64,000 nt of DNA from an uncultured Dysgonomonas sp. (GCF_900079725.1 NZ_LT599032.1:5080054-5144053); one strand, 5' to 3'. Positions 53,206 to 63,259 are shown, counted from the stretch's first letter. Numbers and translations are program-made. The notes: a model not told the origin generated them from the letters alone.

Positions 53206-54259
53206 AATATCACCCTATCTGAGTCAGAAACTTCGTATATTGTCTTTTGTGGCAATACTCATGGTAATATATGCACACATGTATTATACCGAAGGGGTGG
53301 CCTATGACATTCTTCGTTTCTTCGAAACCTTTATCGGAGATGGCCTGTGCCTTGTAGCAGTCCCTTTGTTCTATGCGATTTCCGGCTATTTGTTTTTTGG
53401 GAAAGTACCTGACGGTATCCGTTCCATTTTCCCGAAAATGCGTAAGCGTATACATACATTGCTTATACCTTACTTTTTAGCCAATACGCTAACATTCCTT
53501 TTCTATATCACGCTGAATTTCATTGCACTGAACATTCCAGCAATTGATTCTGTTTTAAATTTCAGAGTATTGAATACTATCAATAAAGGATTAATTGAAA
53601 CATTGGCCCTCACATACATCAGTCCGCCTATTGCATTTCAGTTATGGTTTGTCCGTAATTTAATGGTAATAATATTATTTTCACCTTTTATCTACCTATG
53701 GCTGCATTATACAGTAAAGGCAAAAACTAAGTACGGTCTCACCTCTTACATTATTATTTGGTTCCTTTTATTTTTGTTTGGTGCCGGAAATGGTTATACC
53801 GTAGCATTGATATGGTTTTCATTAGGTGGATTCATGGCCTTATCCACAATAGAATTTCATTGGACAATAAGAATACCGGATGTTGTTTTCTTATCTGTTT
53901 ATCTTTGTTTGTCGGTGTTTCATGCCTTAAATCTGCTCTCCCCGATAATAACTCAGTGGATTCCTCTTTTTGGTATTCCGGCTATTTGGTTTAGCTATGA
54001 CCGGCTGACGCGTGGAAAATTGATAAAGAACCGGATTCCGGGTGAACTGTGTAGCTACACATTCTTTGTCTACCTGATCCACGAGCCACTTCTCAATATA
54101 TTCAAGAAGCTACCACTACTGATTTCCAAAAATGAATATTGGATGACAGCTTGCTATCTGCTGATCCCGATAATATTCGTTATTGTGGCCTGCATAATCG
54201 GGCATTATTTTAAGAAATATATTCCAAAATTCTATACTATTTATACAGGTGGAAGATGA
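53198..54259 (+). CDS. Acyltransferase-3 family membrane O-acyltransferase
   Basis: The start at 53198 (MNKISPYLS) gives 353 residues and about ten membrane helices. Family features: LRILSFVAILMVIYAHMYY with the conserved His in helix 1, VPLFYAISGYLFF in helix 2, and a late VYLIHEPLL. These proteins acetylate or otherwise acylate sugars of surface polysaccharides on or across the inner membrane. It overlaps neighbours by 8 and 4 bases, so it belongs to the capsule operon and probably decorates the polymer. Confidence 0.88.
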   Translation: MNKISPYLSQKLRILSFVAILMVIYAHMYYTEGVAYDILRFFETFIGDGLCLVAVPLFYAISGYLFFGKVPDGIRSIFPKMRKRIHTLLIPYFLANTLTFLFYITLNFIALNIPAIDSVLNFRVLNTINKGLIETLALTYISPPIAFQLWFVRNLMVIILFSPFIYLWLHYTVKAKTKYGLTSYIIIWFLLFLFGAGNGYTVALIWFSLGGFMALSTIEFHWTIRIPDVVFLSVYLCLSVFHALNLLSPIITQWIPLFGIPAIWFSYDRLTRGKLIKNRIPGELCSYTFFVYLIHEPLLNIFKKLPLLISKNEYWMTACYLLIPIIFVIVACIIGHYFKKYIPKFYTIYTGGR

Positions 54260-54810
54260 ATGAAATTGACTTATCCAAATATGTAAACCCATTCGGGACG
54301 AAGCATCAGGCTATACGTTTTATATGGTCAATTGTTTGGGCACTCTTTGCCAGTTGGCTACCACGTAGCCTTGGTAGCAAATGGAAGCGTTTTTTACTCC
54401 GGTTTTTTGGTGCGGAGATAGATGCAACCGCCGTGATTTATTCATCTGCAAGGATATACTATCCGGCAAATCTGATAATGGAACATTATTCTTGTCTGGC
54501 TTCGGAGGTAAATTGCTACAATGTCGCCCTTGTTAAAATCGGAGCAAATTCAACAGTATCGCAAGGAGCTTATCTCTGTACAGCAAGCCATGATATAACT
54601 AATCGACTGCACCCATTGATTACAGCTCCTATCGTCATAGAAGATCAGGCATGGGTCGCTACGGGTGCTTTTGTGGGCATGGGAGTTACTATTAGGCAGG
54701 GGGCAGTTGTGGGTGCCTGTGCCGCCGTATTCAGGGATGTGGAACCATGGACAGTAGTCGGTGGTAATCCAGCTAAATTCATAAAAAGAAGAGTTATACA
54801 AGATGCTTGA
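54256..54810 (+). CDS. Hexapeptide-repeat acetyltransferase, WcaF-like
   Basis: A 184-residue soluble enzyme. The N-terminal part FGTKHQAIRFIWSIVW and RFFGAEIDATAVIY are typical of the WcaF subgroup, and a left-handed beta-helix follows with TAPIVIEDQAWVATGAFVGMGVTIRQGAVVGA. It transfers acetyl from acetyl-CoA to a sugar hydroxyl. Two acylation genes side by side suggest the polymer is acetylated at more than one site, or that one acts inside and one across the membrane. It overlaps the next gene by 8 bases. Confidence 0.9.
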   Translation: MNEIDLSKYVNPFGTKHQAIRFIWSIVWALFASWLPRSLGSKWKRFLLRFFGAEIDATAVIYSSARIYYPANLIMEHYSCLASEVNCYNVALVKIGANSTVSQGAYLCTASHDITNRLHPLITAPIVIEDQAWVATGAFVGMGVTIRQGAVVGACAAVFRDVEPWTVVGGNPAKFIKRRVIQDA

Positions 54811-55714
54811 CCTTACGGTTATTATTCTTACCAAAGACGAACAATTGCACATCAAACGGTGCTTGGAGTGTGTAAATCAATTAGCCCGGAAAATATATGT
54901 AGTGGACTGTTTTTCTACAGACAGAACGCAAGAAATAGCCCGTTCGCTTGGAGCTGAAGTAGTGGAAAAGCAATGGCCGGGTAATCAGGCGGCACAATTT
55001 AATTGGGCTTTGAAACATCTTTCCATTGACACAGAGTGGGTTCTACGGTTAGATGCCGATGAATATCTTTTACCTGAACTAATTGAAGAACTGCAAAATA
55101 AAATCCCCCTTGTAACACAGGATGTTACCGGTATTGTGTTCAATCGCCGGCATATTTTCATGGGGCGATGGATGAAGCGAGGCATTTATCCGGTAAAAAT
55201 GCTCAGAATGTTTCGCAAAGGAAAGGCGGTATGTGAGCAGCGACTGATGGATGAACACCTCAGGATTTCAGAAGGACGAACGCAGGAATACGAGAATGAT
55301 TTCTGCGATCATAACCTCAATGATATATCATGGTTTTGCCACAAGCATGTAAATTATGCAATACGTGAGGCTGCCGAAATGCTTGATCTGGAATATAATC
55401 TGTCTGGTTTTACCAGTGAAGGTACAACCAATGGACTTAGTGAGCAAACGTTGGAAAAACGGCAAAAAAAACTCAAATATGCTTGTCAACCACTGTTCTG
55501 GCGATCCTTCACTTACTTCATGTATCGCTATATTATCAGGGGTGCATGGCGAGAGGGTAAGGAGGGCTTTATCTTCACCTTTATTCAGGGGTGGTGGTAT
55601 CGGACATTAGTTGATGCCAATATATATGAAATAAAGAAGAAATGTGGAATGGACAAAGAGAAAATTTGCAATTTATTAGCGGACAAATATCATATTTCCA
55701 TAAGAAAGCGCTGA
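54803..55714 (+). CDS. Glycosyltransferase, GT2 family, WaaE/KdtX-like
   Basis: A 303-residue protein with LTVIILTKDEQLHIKRCLE, VVDCFSTDRTQEIA, a W-x-L-R-L-D-A-D-E metal site about residues 77-85 and a membrane-associated C-terminus. This layout is close to WaaE-type beta-glycosyltransferases that act on lipid-linked acceptors. Sugar unknown. It overlaps the WcaF-like gene by 8 bases. Confidence 0.88.
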   Translation: MLDLTVIILTKDEQLHIKRCLECVNQLARKIYVVDCFSTDRTQEIARSLGAEVVEKQWPGNQAAQFNWALKHLSIDTEWVLRLDADEYLLPELIEELQNKIPLVTQDVTGIVFNRRHIFMGRWMKRGIYPVKMLRMFRKGKAVCEQRLMDEHLRISEGRTQEYENDFCDHNLNDISWFCHKHVNYAIREAAEMLDLEYNLSGFTSEGTTNGLSEQTLEKRQKKLKYACQPLFWRSFTYFMYRYIIRGAWREGKEGFIFTFIQGWWYRTLVDANIYEIKKKCGMDKEKICNLLADKYHISIRKR

Positions 55715-55784
55715 ATATTATAGAACTCGATATAGTAAAGGTCCCGCTATATCTTATATTTACTGTTGAAGTTATAAGCTTAAT

Positions 55785-56561
55785 ATGTTAATATCAATTA
55801 TAACAGTCACTTACAATAGTGAAACAACAATAAGGGATACTATTGAAAGTGTCTTGTCTCAGACTTACCGGAATATTCAATACATTATTGTTGACGGGGC
55901 ATCAAAGGACAACACAATGGGTATCGTCAAAGAATATGAGCCCCGATTTGCTGGCAGAATGCAGTGGATTAGTGAATCCGATAATGGCATATATGATGCG
56001 ATGAACAAAGGCATAGCAATGGCTACGGGCGATGTGGTAGGCATCCTTAATAGTGATGATTTCTATACATCTGACAGGATTCTCGACATTCTTATCAGAG
56101 AACTCAGGTTATCAAATGTGGATGCAGTGTATGGAGATATTCATTATGTGAAGCATAATCGTCTGGATAAATGCGTACGCTACTATTCATCTGCAGGTTT
56201 CCGGAGATGGAAGATGCGGATGGGATGGATGCCAGCTCACCCTTCATTCTATTGTAGAAAATCGGTGTATGACAGACATGGTACTTTTGATTGTACCTTT
56301 AAAATCGGTGCAGATTTTGAAAATCTCCTTCGGTTGATCTTTGTGAATAGGATTCAGATAAAATATGTGCCGCTAGATTGTGTGACAATGCGTACCGGAG
56401 GGGCTTCCACATTAGGTGTATCAAGCCATATGCAGATATTGAGGGATCATATGCTGGCATACAAAAAGAATGGAATTTATTCAAATCATATATTGGAAAG
56501 CTCCCGTTACATAGAGAAAGTTTTACAAATATCATTTAATAAACTGAAAAGAGATTTTTAA
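55785..56561 (+). CDS. Glycosyltransferase, GT2 family, WcaE-like
   Basis: A 258-residue protein: SIITVTYNSETTI, IIVDGASKDNT, SDNGIYDAMNKGI and LNSDD (metal site) are the standard line-up of the WcaE-type GT2 subgroup, with MPAHPSFYCRKSVYDRHG in the acceptor half. It is the last recognisable gene of the capsule operon, 70 bases after the previous gene, and no terminator is obvious after it. Sugar and linkage unknown. Confidence 0.9.
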   Translation: MLISIITVTYNSETTIRDTIESVLSQTYRNIQYIIVDGASKDNTMGIVKEYEPRFAGRMQWISESDNGIYDAMNKGIAMATGDVVGILNSDDFYTSDRILDILIRELRLSNVDAVYGDIHYVKHNRLDKCVRYYSSAGFRRWKMRMGWMPAHPSFYCRKSVYDRHGTFDCTFKIGADFENLLRLIFVNRIQIKYVPLDCVTMRTGGASTLGVSSHMQILRDHMLAYKKNGIYSNHILESSRYIEKVLQISFNKLKRDF

Positions 56562-56904
56562 ATACTTCTATATTATTAAAGACTACCAGACAGTACGTTT
56601 TTGACATAAATTATCCAGGCTGCCTTCTACTACTTTGTACCTTTATACATTCCCTCCCTAACAATTTTCCCTCAATTCACATCTATTACAAAACAGTATT
56701 TTACTTCTCCTTTTTTGAAGCGTCCGCTTCATTAATATTAAATCTTGAATTTGCAGATAACTCAATATACTTATTATCAGTCATATGCGTTTTTGTCTTT
56801 CAACTTACTCAATAGTTAATTAACCGCAATGTCACATCGTATTAATTAGTGCGAAATATTGACACTCTACATTTGTGCAATAAATTTAAAATAGCATAAA
56901 ATGT
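56562..56904 (+). promoter_or_regulatory. Gene-free stretch with a promoter for the next operon
   Basis: No credible gene lies here. A -7 element TACATTTG at 56868-56875 predicts a start about 56880, 25 bases before the next gene, so a new transcription unit begins here. A small hairpin TGAAGC/GCTTCA near 56715-56732 lacks a T-run on its 3' side and is not a terminator for the capsule operon. Confidence 0.5.
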
Positions 56905-57489
56905 ATGAAAACAATTAATCGGTTATCTCTATTTATCATAATGCTCGGAATAATACTTAATATTTCGGCTCAGAACTATTATGCAAGTAATCATCGTGGC
57001 AGTGAAAGTGAAAATAAAGCGGATATAATTACTGCAAAAACAGTAAAAGATGATGATGCGAGAAATAAGACATATGTGTGGGAGTTCGATTCCTCGGTAC
57101 CATCTACATTTGATAACAATACTATCCAGAAAGCAGAAGAGCATGAATTCGGTTCTAAAGTCGCATGTCTCAAAGTCCTGATGGAAGAATATTATGTGAC
57201 TCAGGAAGAGGTTGTACCCGGAGATCCGATGAGACGGACAATAATTAAGAAGCCCAACATTTATAATACAACCCGCAAAATAGAAAAGCATTTGAAAAAA
57301 GAAGTGAAGAAAGGAAATATTGCTTTGGAGAAAGCTACTAACGACTTCACTCACATTTTAGAAGTCAGCCTAACGATTGTAAACGAAGCTGACTCCGAGG
57401 CTTTTGAGGATGCTCTGGACCAAAATAAGAAAAACATAGAAGACCAAATCAGTATATTCAATCAGGTGAAAATAAACAACATCTACTAA
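56905..57489 (+). CDS. Secreted protein of unknown function before susC
   Basis: A 194-residue protein with signal peptide (1-22, ending ISAQN) and a charged, helical mature part: YYASNHRG, then IITAKTVKDDDARNKTYVWEF and a Lys/Glu-rich C-terminus (IEKHLKKEVKKGNIALEK) that may form a coiled helix. No lipobox and no known family. It starts 30 bases after a predicted transcription start and ends 31 bases before susC, so it is the first gene of the SusCD operon. Its place suggests a periplasmic or outer-membrane accessory for that transporter. Confidence 0.7.
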   Translation: MKTINRLSLFIIMLGIILNISAQNYYASNHRGSESENKADIITAKTVKDDDARNKTYVWEFDSSVPSTFDNNTIQKAEEHEFGSKVACLKVLMEEYYVTQEEVVPGDPMRRTIIKKPNIYNTTRKIEKHLKKEVKKGNIALEKATNDFTHILEVSLTIVNEADSEAFEDALDQNKKNIEDQISIFNQVKINNIY

Positions 57490-57520
57490 GTATCAAATAA
57501 TTTGACTTAAAAACCAATAA

Positions 57521-60500
57521 ATGAAAACATTACTTGCGCTATTTGGGGTAGTATTCTTACTACTCCCGGGGATGGTACATGCCCAAACTGTTAAAGGATC
57601 TGTAAAAGATAAGAAAGGAGAAACACTCATTGGAGTAAATATTAGTATTAAAAATACTACAAGGGGTGTCATTACCGATTTTGACGGTAACTATGAAATA
57701 AAAGCTACCGGCGACGAAACCCTGGTTTTCTCTTACATGGGGTTTGTTTCTCAGGAAGTGAAAGTTGACAACAGGACTATCATAGACGTTGTAATGTCTG
57801 AAGAATCGCAAAATCTTGATGAAGTTGTTGTAACAGCTATCGGGATTAAACAACAGAAGAAAAAACTCGGATACACGACTCAACAGATAAATAATGAGGC
57901 ACTCAGCGAGTCTCAGACTATGAATGTGGGTAGCGCCTTGTCGGGACAAATTGCCGGACTAACTGTAACTAATCCGACCGGACTGTTTCAAGCTCCATCA
58001 TTCTCTCTCAGAGGAAAAAATCCCTTAATCGTATTGGATGGTATTCCTGTTGAAACAGATTTTTATGATCTTGGAAGCGAGAATATAGAAAGCGTAAACG
58101 TACTGAAAGGCCCGACGGCTTCCGCTTTGTACGGTTCCCGTGGTAAAAACGGAGCTATACTTATCACGAGTAAATCTGCAAAAAAGGACGGACTGGAAAT
58201 TACCGTCAGCACAAGTAATATGATTACTGCCGGTTTTACAGTATATCCCGAATCTCAGAAAACGTATGGTAGCGGTTCTAATGGTAAATACGAATTTTGG
58301 GACGGAGCCGATGGCGGTATTTCGGACGGAGATATGACCTGGGGACCAAAATTGAATACAGGACAGAAAATTGCCCAGTGGAACAGCCCGATCCGGAATA
58401 AACAAACGGGAGAGGTTATTGAATGGTACGGAAATGTTTCCGGTACAATTTATGATAATAAATCATTGTACGAACGTGTTCCTATTGATTGGGTATCACA
58501 CGATAATCTTGAAGATTTTTTAGGTACAGGTGTCGTTACAAATAATAATTTCTCCGTGTCATACAAAGGGGCTAAAGCCCGCTATTATGCATCAGGGAAA
58601 TATGCCTACCAAAAAGGGCAGGTGCCTAACACTTCGCTCCAGACAACCGGATTGAGTTTCAACTCATCATTCGATATTAGCAATAATATCCAACTCGATG
58701 CGTCATTAGCCTATAATAAGGTATACTCCCCTAATTATCCGCGATATGGGTATGGGCCTAAAAATCATATGTACACAATATTGCTCTGGATGGGTAATGA
58801 TGTGAATGGGAAAGAACTTCAGAAATACCAATGGGTTCCCGGACTGGAAGGTTATAGACAAGCCAATTACAACTATGCCTGGTATAATAACCCATACTTT
58901 GCAACAGAAGAATTGCAACAAAAGAGGGATCAGGACATACTGGATGGTAAGTTGAGACTCAACTGGCAGATACTTCCTAATCTAGGAATACAGGGACGTG
59001 CCGCGATGCACCAAATAGGGACATATGAAGACCTTCAAACTCCGAAGTCTTATATGAACTATGGAGATTCACGTGTTGGCGATTTAAAGATATGGAATCG
59101 AAATCAACGGAATATAGACGCCGATGTTTTAGCTTCTTATTTTCAACCTCTAACAAGTAAAATTAATTTGACGGCAAATGTCGGAGCTTCAATATTAAAT
59201 ACCAATTACAGGGAAGAATATCAATCCACAGACGGGCTCATTGTACCCGGATTATACAATATGGGTAATTCGCAAGGGCCGACAAATGCTACAAATGTGC
59301 TTCGCAAAAGGGAAGTACATAGTATATACGGTTCTGCCAATATAGACTTTTATGATGCTGTATTCTTAAACTTTACAGCCCGTAACGACTGGTCCTCGAC
59401 CTTACCATCTTCGGAGAATTCCTATTTTTATCCCTCAGTTTCGCTAAGTACCCTTGTATCGCAGTATGTGAAAATGCCTAAAGTAATAGACTATTTAAAG
59501 CTTTACGGATCATGGGCACAGGTATCGAGTGACCTCGATCCGTACAGTATATATGCGACATACCAAAAAGGTGTGACTTATGGCTCAACTCCATCCGTAA
59601 CTTATCCCGGCAGTTTGGTCAATCCAAATATTAAACCGGAAAAGTCGACTTCCTATGAGTTCGGTTTGTCAACAGCTTTTATAAAGAACAGGATAACATT
59701 GGATGCTACTTATTATCACATCAAAGATGAGAATCAAATCATCAATCTGAATGTATCGGAAGCATCCGGATTTACCTCAAGAAAGGTAAACGGGAATGTG
59801 TATAATACAAATGGAGTGGAGATAATCCTGGGAGCAAAACCGATTGTCACAAAAGATTTCTCTTGGGATGTAGCCGTAAACTGGAGTCGGTATGTCAGAC
59901 GCCTCACCGATATTTATGGTGGACAAAGTAAGTATAATGCATTAAGTAAAGGTGACAGAGCAGATGCATATTATGCTACTGTATGGCAAACTTCTGCTGA
60001 CGGACAACTAATCATTGACCCAAATAGCGGACTACCGATAAAAGATGCATATCAGAAAAAACTTGGACACCTTGATCCTTCATGGCGTTTAGGTTTCCAG
60101 AATAAGTTTAATATAAAAGATTTCAAAGTTGAGATCGATATAGATGGAGCATGGGGCGGCCTGATAAGATCCGTTACTACCGAAAAGATGTGGTGGGGAG
60201 GAAAACATCCGAAATCAACTACATACAGAGATGCGGAATATGAAGCCGGACATGCTATATATGTACCTAAGGGAGTCAATGTTACGGGAGGAGAGCTTAC
60301 ACGGGATGTGAATGGTGCAGTTGTATCTGATACACGTACTTATGCGCCTAATACTACGGTTGTGAGTTGGCAGACATGGAGTCAGATTTATCCCTATCAG
60401 GCTCAGGTACTGGATTCGGATGATAAAACATTCGCGAATGTATTCGATCGCTCTTATTTCAAATTGAGAAGGTTGTCTATTGGTTACGATCTGAAGAAAA

Positions 60501-60664
60501 TAATTGATCTGGGGCAAATCAAATCATTAGATGTCTCATTGTATGGTTACAATCTGTTGATGTGGAAAAAGATACCATACGTAGATCCTGATTATGGTAA
60601 TGATGACAATCTGCAAGATCCTTCGTCAAGATATATCGGATTTTCTGCAACAATGAGATTTTAA
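57521..60664 (+). CDS. SusC/RagA-type TonB-linked outer-membrane transporter
   Basis: An intact 1047-residue protein: signal peptide (1-22), carboxypeptidase-regulatory-like domain (about 24-100; KGSVKDKKGETLIGVNI), a TonB-box region EVVVTAIGI, plug with NPLIVLDGIPV and ALYGSRGKNGAI, and a barrel ending in RYIGFSATMRF. It lacks an STN domain, so it is not wired to a FecR/sigma pair. With the SusD next to it, it forms a lidded importer for oligosaccharides, peptides or other large substrates. The adjacent secreted metallophosphoesterase hints at a phosphorylated substrate; that is inference. Confidence 0.94.
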   Translation: MKTLLALFGVVFLLLPGMVHAQTVKGSVKDKKGETLIGVNISIKNTTRGVITDFDGNYEIKATGDETLVFSYMGFVSQEVKVDNRTIIDVVMSEESQNLDEVVVTAIGIKQQKKKLGYTTQQINNEALSESQTMNVGSALSGQIAGLTVTNPTGLFQAPSFSLRGKNPLIVLDGIPVETDFYDLGSENIESVNVLKGPTASALYGSRGKNGAILITSKSAKKDGLEITVSTSNMITAGFTVYPESQKTYGSGSNGKYEFWDGADGGISDGDMTWGPKLNTGQKIAQWNSPIRNKQTGEVIEWYGNVSGTIYDNKSLYERVPIDWVSHDNLEDFLGTGVVTNNNFSVSYKGAKARYYASGKYAYQKGQVPNTSLQTTGLSFNSSFDISNNIQLDASLAYNKVYSPNYPRYGYGPKNHMYTILLWMGNDVNGKELQKYQWVPGLEGYRQANYNYAWYNNPYFATEELQQKRDQDILDGKLRLNWQILPNLGIQGRAAMHQIGTYEDLQTPKSYMNYGDSRVGDLKIWNRNQRNIDADVLASYFQPLTSKINLTANVGASILNTNYREEYQSTDGLIVPGLYNMGNSQGPTNATNVLRKREVHSIYGSANIDFYDAVFLNFTARNDWSSTLPSSENSYFYPSVSLSTLVSQYVKMPKVIDYLKLYGSWAQVSSDLDPYSIYATYQKGVTYGSTPSVTYPGSLVNPNIKPEKSTSYEFGLSTAFIKNRITLDATYYHIKDENQIINLNVSEASGFTSRKVNGNVYNTNGVEIILGAKPIVTKDFSWDVAVNWSRYVRRLTDIYGGQSKYNALSKGDRADAYYATVWQTSADGQLIIDPNSGLPIKDAYQKKLGHLDPSWRLGFQNKFNIKDFKVEIDIDGAWGGLIRSVTTEKMWWGGKHPKSTTYRDAEYEAGHAIYVPKGVNVTGGELTRDVNGAVVSDTRTYAPNTTVVSWQTWSQIYPYQAQVLDSDDKTFANVFDRSYFKLRRLSIGYDLKKIIDLGQIKSLDVSLYGYNLLMWKKIPYVDPDYGNDDNLQDPSSRYIGFSATMRF

Positions 60665-60699
60665 TCGAAGTATTTATCCTGTAAATAAGAACGTATTTT

Positions 60700-62178
60700 A
60701 TGAAAAAGATTATATTTTTTATTTTTACCATTCTGGTTTGTATGACTTCATGCAATGATCTGGAAGAACTAAACAAGGACCCGAACAATCCGACAGAAAC
60801 TCATCCTCAGCTTTTGCTTACCCAGATACAATGGACTGCTTTCAGGGAGTTTCTGGGAACATCGCCTCTTTATGCCGATAAAATGCTCGTACAGACAGAT
60901 GGCGAGAATAGCTATCAATACTATAAATGGAATAGGGGAGATTACTCATATACAAAGATGAAAGACATCAGTAAGATGATGGAGGAAGCCCAAAAGATAA
61001 ACGAGAACAGCTATATTGCTTTAGGAAAGTTCTTTAGAGCATATTATTTCTACAACATGACTCTCCGGTTTGGAGACATACCTTATTCGGAAGCACTAAA
61101 GGGCGAATCAGATAATATATTTGCGCCTGTATATGATAGCCAGAAGGATGTGATAACAGGTATCCTCAACGAACTGGAGGAGGCCAATACCATTATTGAA
61201 AATGAGAAAGCTACAATTAAGGGAGATATCATTTATAATGGAGATACAGACAAATGGCAACGCCTGATAAACTCGTTCCGCCTGAAAGTTTTATTATCCT
61301 TATCTCATAAGGAAAGCGATACAGACCTGAATGTTAAGAGTAAATTTGCTTCAATTGTTCAAAGTGAACCTCTAATGAGTAGTAACCAGGATAACGGGCA
61401 ATTAGTGTATTTGGATCAGGCTGACAACCGTTATCCTGAATTCAATTCAAGTTCTTTCGGTTCGGGAATGTATATTGACTCTACATTTATCAAACGGCTT
61501 CAGGATCACAAAGATCCTCGCTTATTCTTGTTTTGTACTCAAACGAAAGAAGCTAAGGAAGCCGGAAAAGCTATCGATGACTTTACTGCTTACGAAGGCG
61601 GAGATCCGGCAGCAGCATATGGCACAGTGAATGAGAAGGCGACAAAAGGAAAAGTTTCAAAAGTGTTGGAACGCTTCTATCAGGATCCGACCAATGAGCC
61701 TTCGATCTTGTTAGGATATGCAGAATTACAGTTTATCTTATCAGAGGCCTGTGTCAGAGGCTGGATATCCGGCGATGCGGCAACATATTACAACAATGGT
61801 ATAAAATCATCATTTAAGTTTTATGAATCGTATGCCAAAGGGTTAAGCGCCTATGTCAGCGAAGATATAGTAAACAGCTACCTGACTAATCCAACGAACA
61901 ATTTCTCTACAAAATCGACAAATGACGAGAAAATACAAGCTATCGTATTGCAAAAGTACTTTCAGAGTTTCTTTCAGGGAGGATGGACTCCTTTCTATGA
62001 AAACTTACGGACCGGTTATCCTGAATTTCATCGCATAAAAGGTGTGGAAATTCCTTATCGCTGGATATATCCGCAATCGGAATATAACTACAATGCAGAC
62101 AACGTATCAGCAGCTATAACAAGACAATTCGGAAACGGCAATGATAAAATAAATCAAAAAACCTGGTGGCTAAAATAA
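60700..62178 (+). CDS. SusD/RagB-type surface lipoprotein
   Basis: A 492-residue lipoprotein (Cys18 in MTSCND) of the SusD-like-2 type, rich in helices and TPR-like units, with NDLEELNKDPNNPTE at the N-terminus and the SusD-typical LRTGYPEF and RRLYYP-like line (IPYRWIYPQSEYN) near the C-terminus. It is the substrate-binding lid of the SusC transporter and starts 35 bases after it. The following gene starts 11 bases after its stop. Confidence 0.93.
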   Translation: MKKIIFFIFTILVCMTSCNDLEELNKDPNNPTETHPQLLLTQIQWTAFREFLGTSPLYADKMLVQTDGENSYQYYKWNRGDYSYTKMKDISKMMEEAQKINENSYIALGKFFRAYYFYNMTLRFGDIPYSEALKGESDNIFAPVYDSQKDVITGILNELEEANTIIENEKATIKGDIIYNGDTDKWQRLINSFRLKVLLSLSHKESDTDLNVKSKFASIVQSEPLMSSNQDNGQLVYLDQADNRYPEFNSSSFGSGMYIDSTFIKRLQDHKDPRLFLFCTQTKEAKEAGKAIDDFTAYEGGDPAAAYGTVNEKATKGKVSKVLERFYQDPTNEPSILLGYAELQFILSEACVRGWISGDAATYYNNGIKSSFKFYESYAKGLSAYVSEDIVNSYLTNPTNNFSTKSTNDEKIQAIVLQKYFQSFFQGGWTPFYENLRTGYPEFHRIKGVEIPYRWIYPQSEYNYNADNVSAAITRQFGNGNDKINQKTWWLK

Positions 62179-62189
62179 ATATTGAATCG

Positions 62190-63188
62190 ATGAAAAAAAT
62201 AATATCTATATTATTAGTGTTTATATGTATGACGAGTGCTTATGCTCAGGAGAAGCTACATTTTAATGAAAATGGAAAATTCAAAATTGTACAGTTCACC
62301 GATATACATTATAAATGCGGATCTGAAGAATCTGCAAAGTCTATCAGAATGATGAAGGAGGTACTTGATAATGAGAAGCCTGATCTTGTAGCATTTACAG
62401 GTGATATTGTTACAGATACTCCTGCAAAGAACGGTTGGGATGAGGTTCTGGCTCCCGTTATCAGTAAAAAAATCCCATATGCAATCATATTGGGCAATCA
62501 TGACGATGAGCACGACTGGACGCGCCGGCAAATAATGGATTATGTGATTCGCAAACCATACTGCTATGCGCAGACAGGGCCTGCCTACTTAACCGGGGAG
62601 GGTAACTATGTTCTTGAGATAAAGAATACCCAAGGCAAGACAGGGGCAATACTTTATTTTATGGATTCGAACGCATATAATAGGGTAGGAGAACAAAAAG
62701 GATATAACTGGTTCGGCTTTGATCAGGTAGAATGGTATAGAAACAACAGCGCCTTCTTTACGAGAGAAAACAATGGCAAGCCATATCCGGCTCTGGCATT
62801 TTTTCATATCCCTTTACAGGAATATACGCTATTGCCTGATACGACCAAGAACTATGTAAAGAATGCTCCTGTATTTGGCAATAGAACAGAGAAAGAGTGC
62901 CCCGGGATTATAAATACCGGAATGTTTGCGGCAATGGTTGAAGGTGGAGATGTAATGGGTACATTTACAGGACACGATCATGACAACGATTACATTGGAT
63001 ACCTGAATGGAATTTGCCTTGCATACGGCCGTTTTTCAGGAAGTAAGACAACTTATACCAGCCTGGGATATGGGGCAAGGGTTATTGAACTAACAGATAA
63101 TGAGCGGATATTTAATACCTGGATTCATTCCAGCGATAATAATATTCTATATAATGTGAAATATCCGGATTCCTTTATTAAGAAATAG
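62190..63188 (+). CDS. Secreted calcineurin-like metallophosphoesterase
   Basis: ATG 62190 starts a signal peptide (MKKIISILLVF to AYAQ), so it is preferred to an earlier in-frame ATG inside susD. The 332-residue protein has the full metallophosphoesterase set: FTDIH (Asp38, His40), GDIVTD (Asp72), GNHD (Asn103, His104), a later FFHIP and GHDHDND. This resembles the ICC/purple-acid-phosphatase-like enzymes. It should hydrolyse phosphate mono- or diesters in the periplasm, or at the surface if exported further. Third structural gene of the SusCD operon, so it probably acts on the imported substrate. Confidence 0.9.
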   Translation: MKKIISILLVFICMTSAYAQEKLHFNENGKFKIVQFTDIHYKCGSEESAKSIRMMKEVLDNEKPDLVAFTGDIVTDTPAKNGWDEVLAPVISKKIPYAIILGNHDDEHDWTRRQIMDYVIRKPYCYAQTGPAYLTGEGNYVLEIKNTQGKTGAILYFMDSNAYNRVGEQKGYNWFGFDQVEWYRNNSAFFTRENNGKPYPALAFFHIPLQEYTLLPDTTKNYVKNAPVFGNRTEKECPGIINTGMFAAMVEGGDVMGTFTGHDHDNDYIGYLNGICLAYGRFSGSKTTYTSLGYGARVIELTDNERIFNTWIHSSDNNILYNVKYPDSFIKK

Positions 63189-63213
63189 AGGATATTGAGC
63201 AGTTAAGAAAATA

Positions 63214-63247
63214 GGAGAGCGAATACATTATCGCTCTCCTTATTTTT
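63214..63247 (+). terminator. Intrinsic terminator, probably bidirectional
   Basis: AGGAGAGCG (63214-63222) pairs with CGCTCTCCT (63233-63241), 9 bp perfect, followed by TATTTTTAT. The left side reads as T-rich on the - strand, so it may also end the convergent gene. Confidence 0.85.
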
Positions 63248-63259
63248 ATGTTATATGTA

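Noticed and set aside
56700-56735. Hairpin TGAAGC/GCTTCA as the capsule operon terminator
   Set aside because: The T-run is on the 5' side of the stem, and neither strand has a T-run after the stem.
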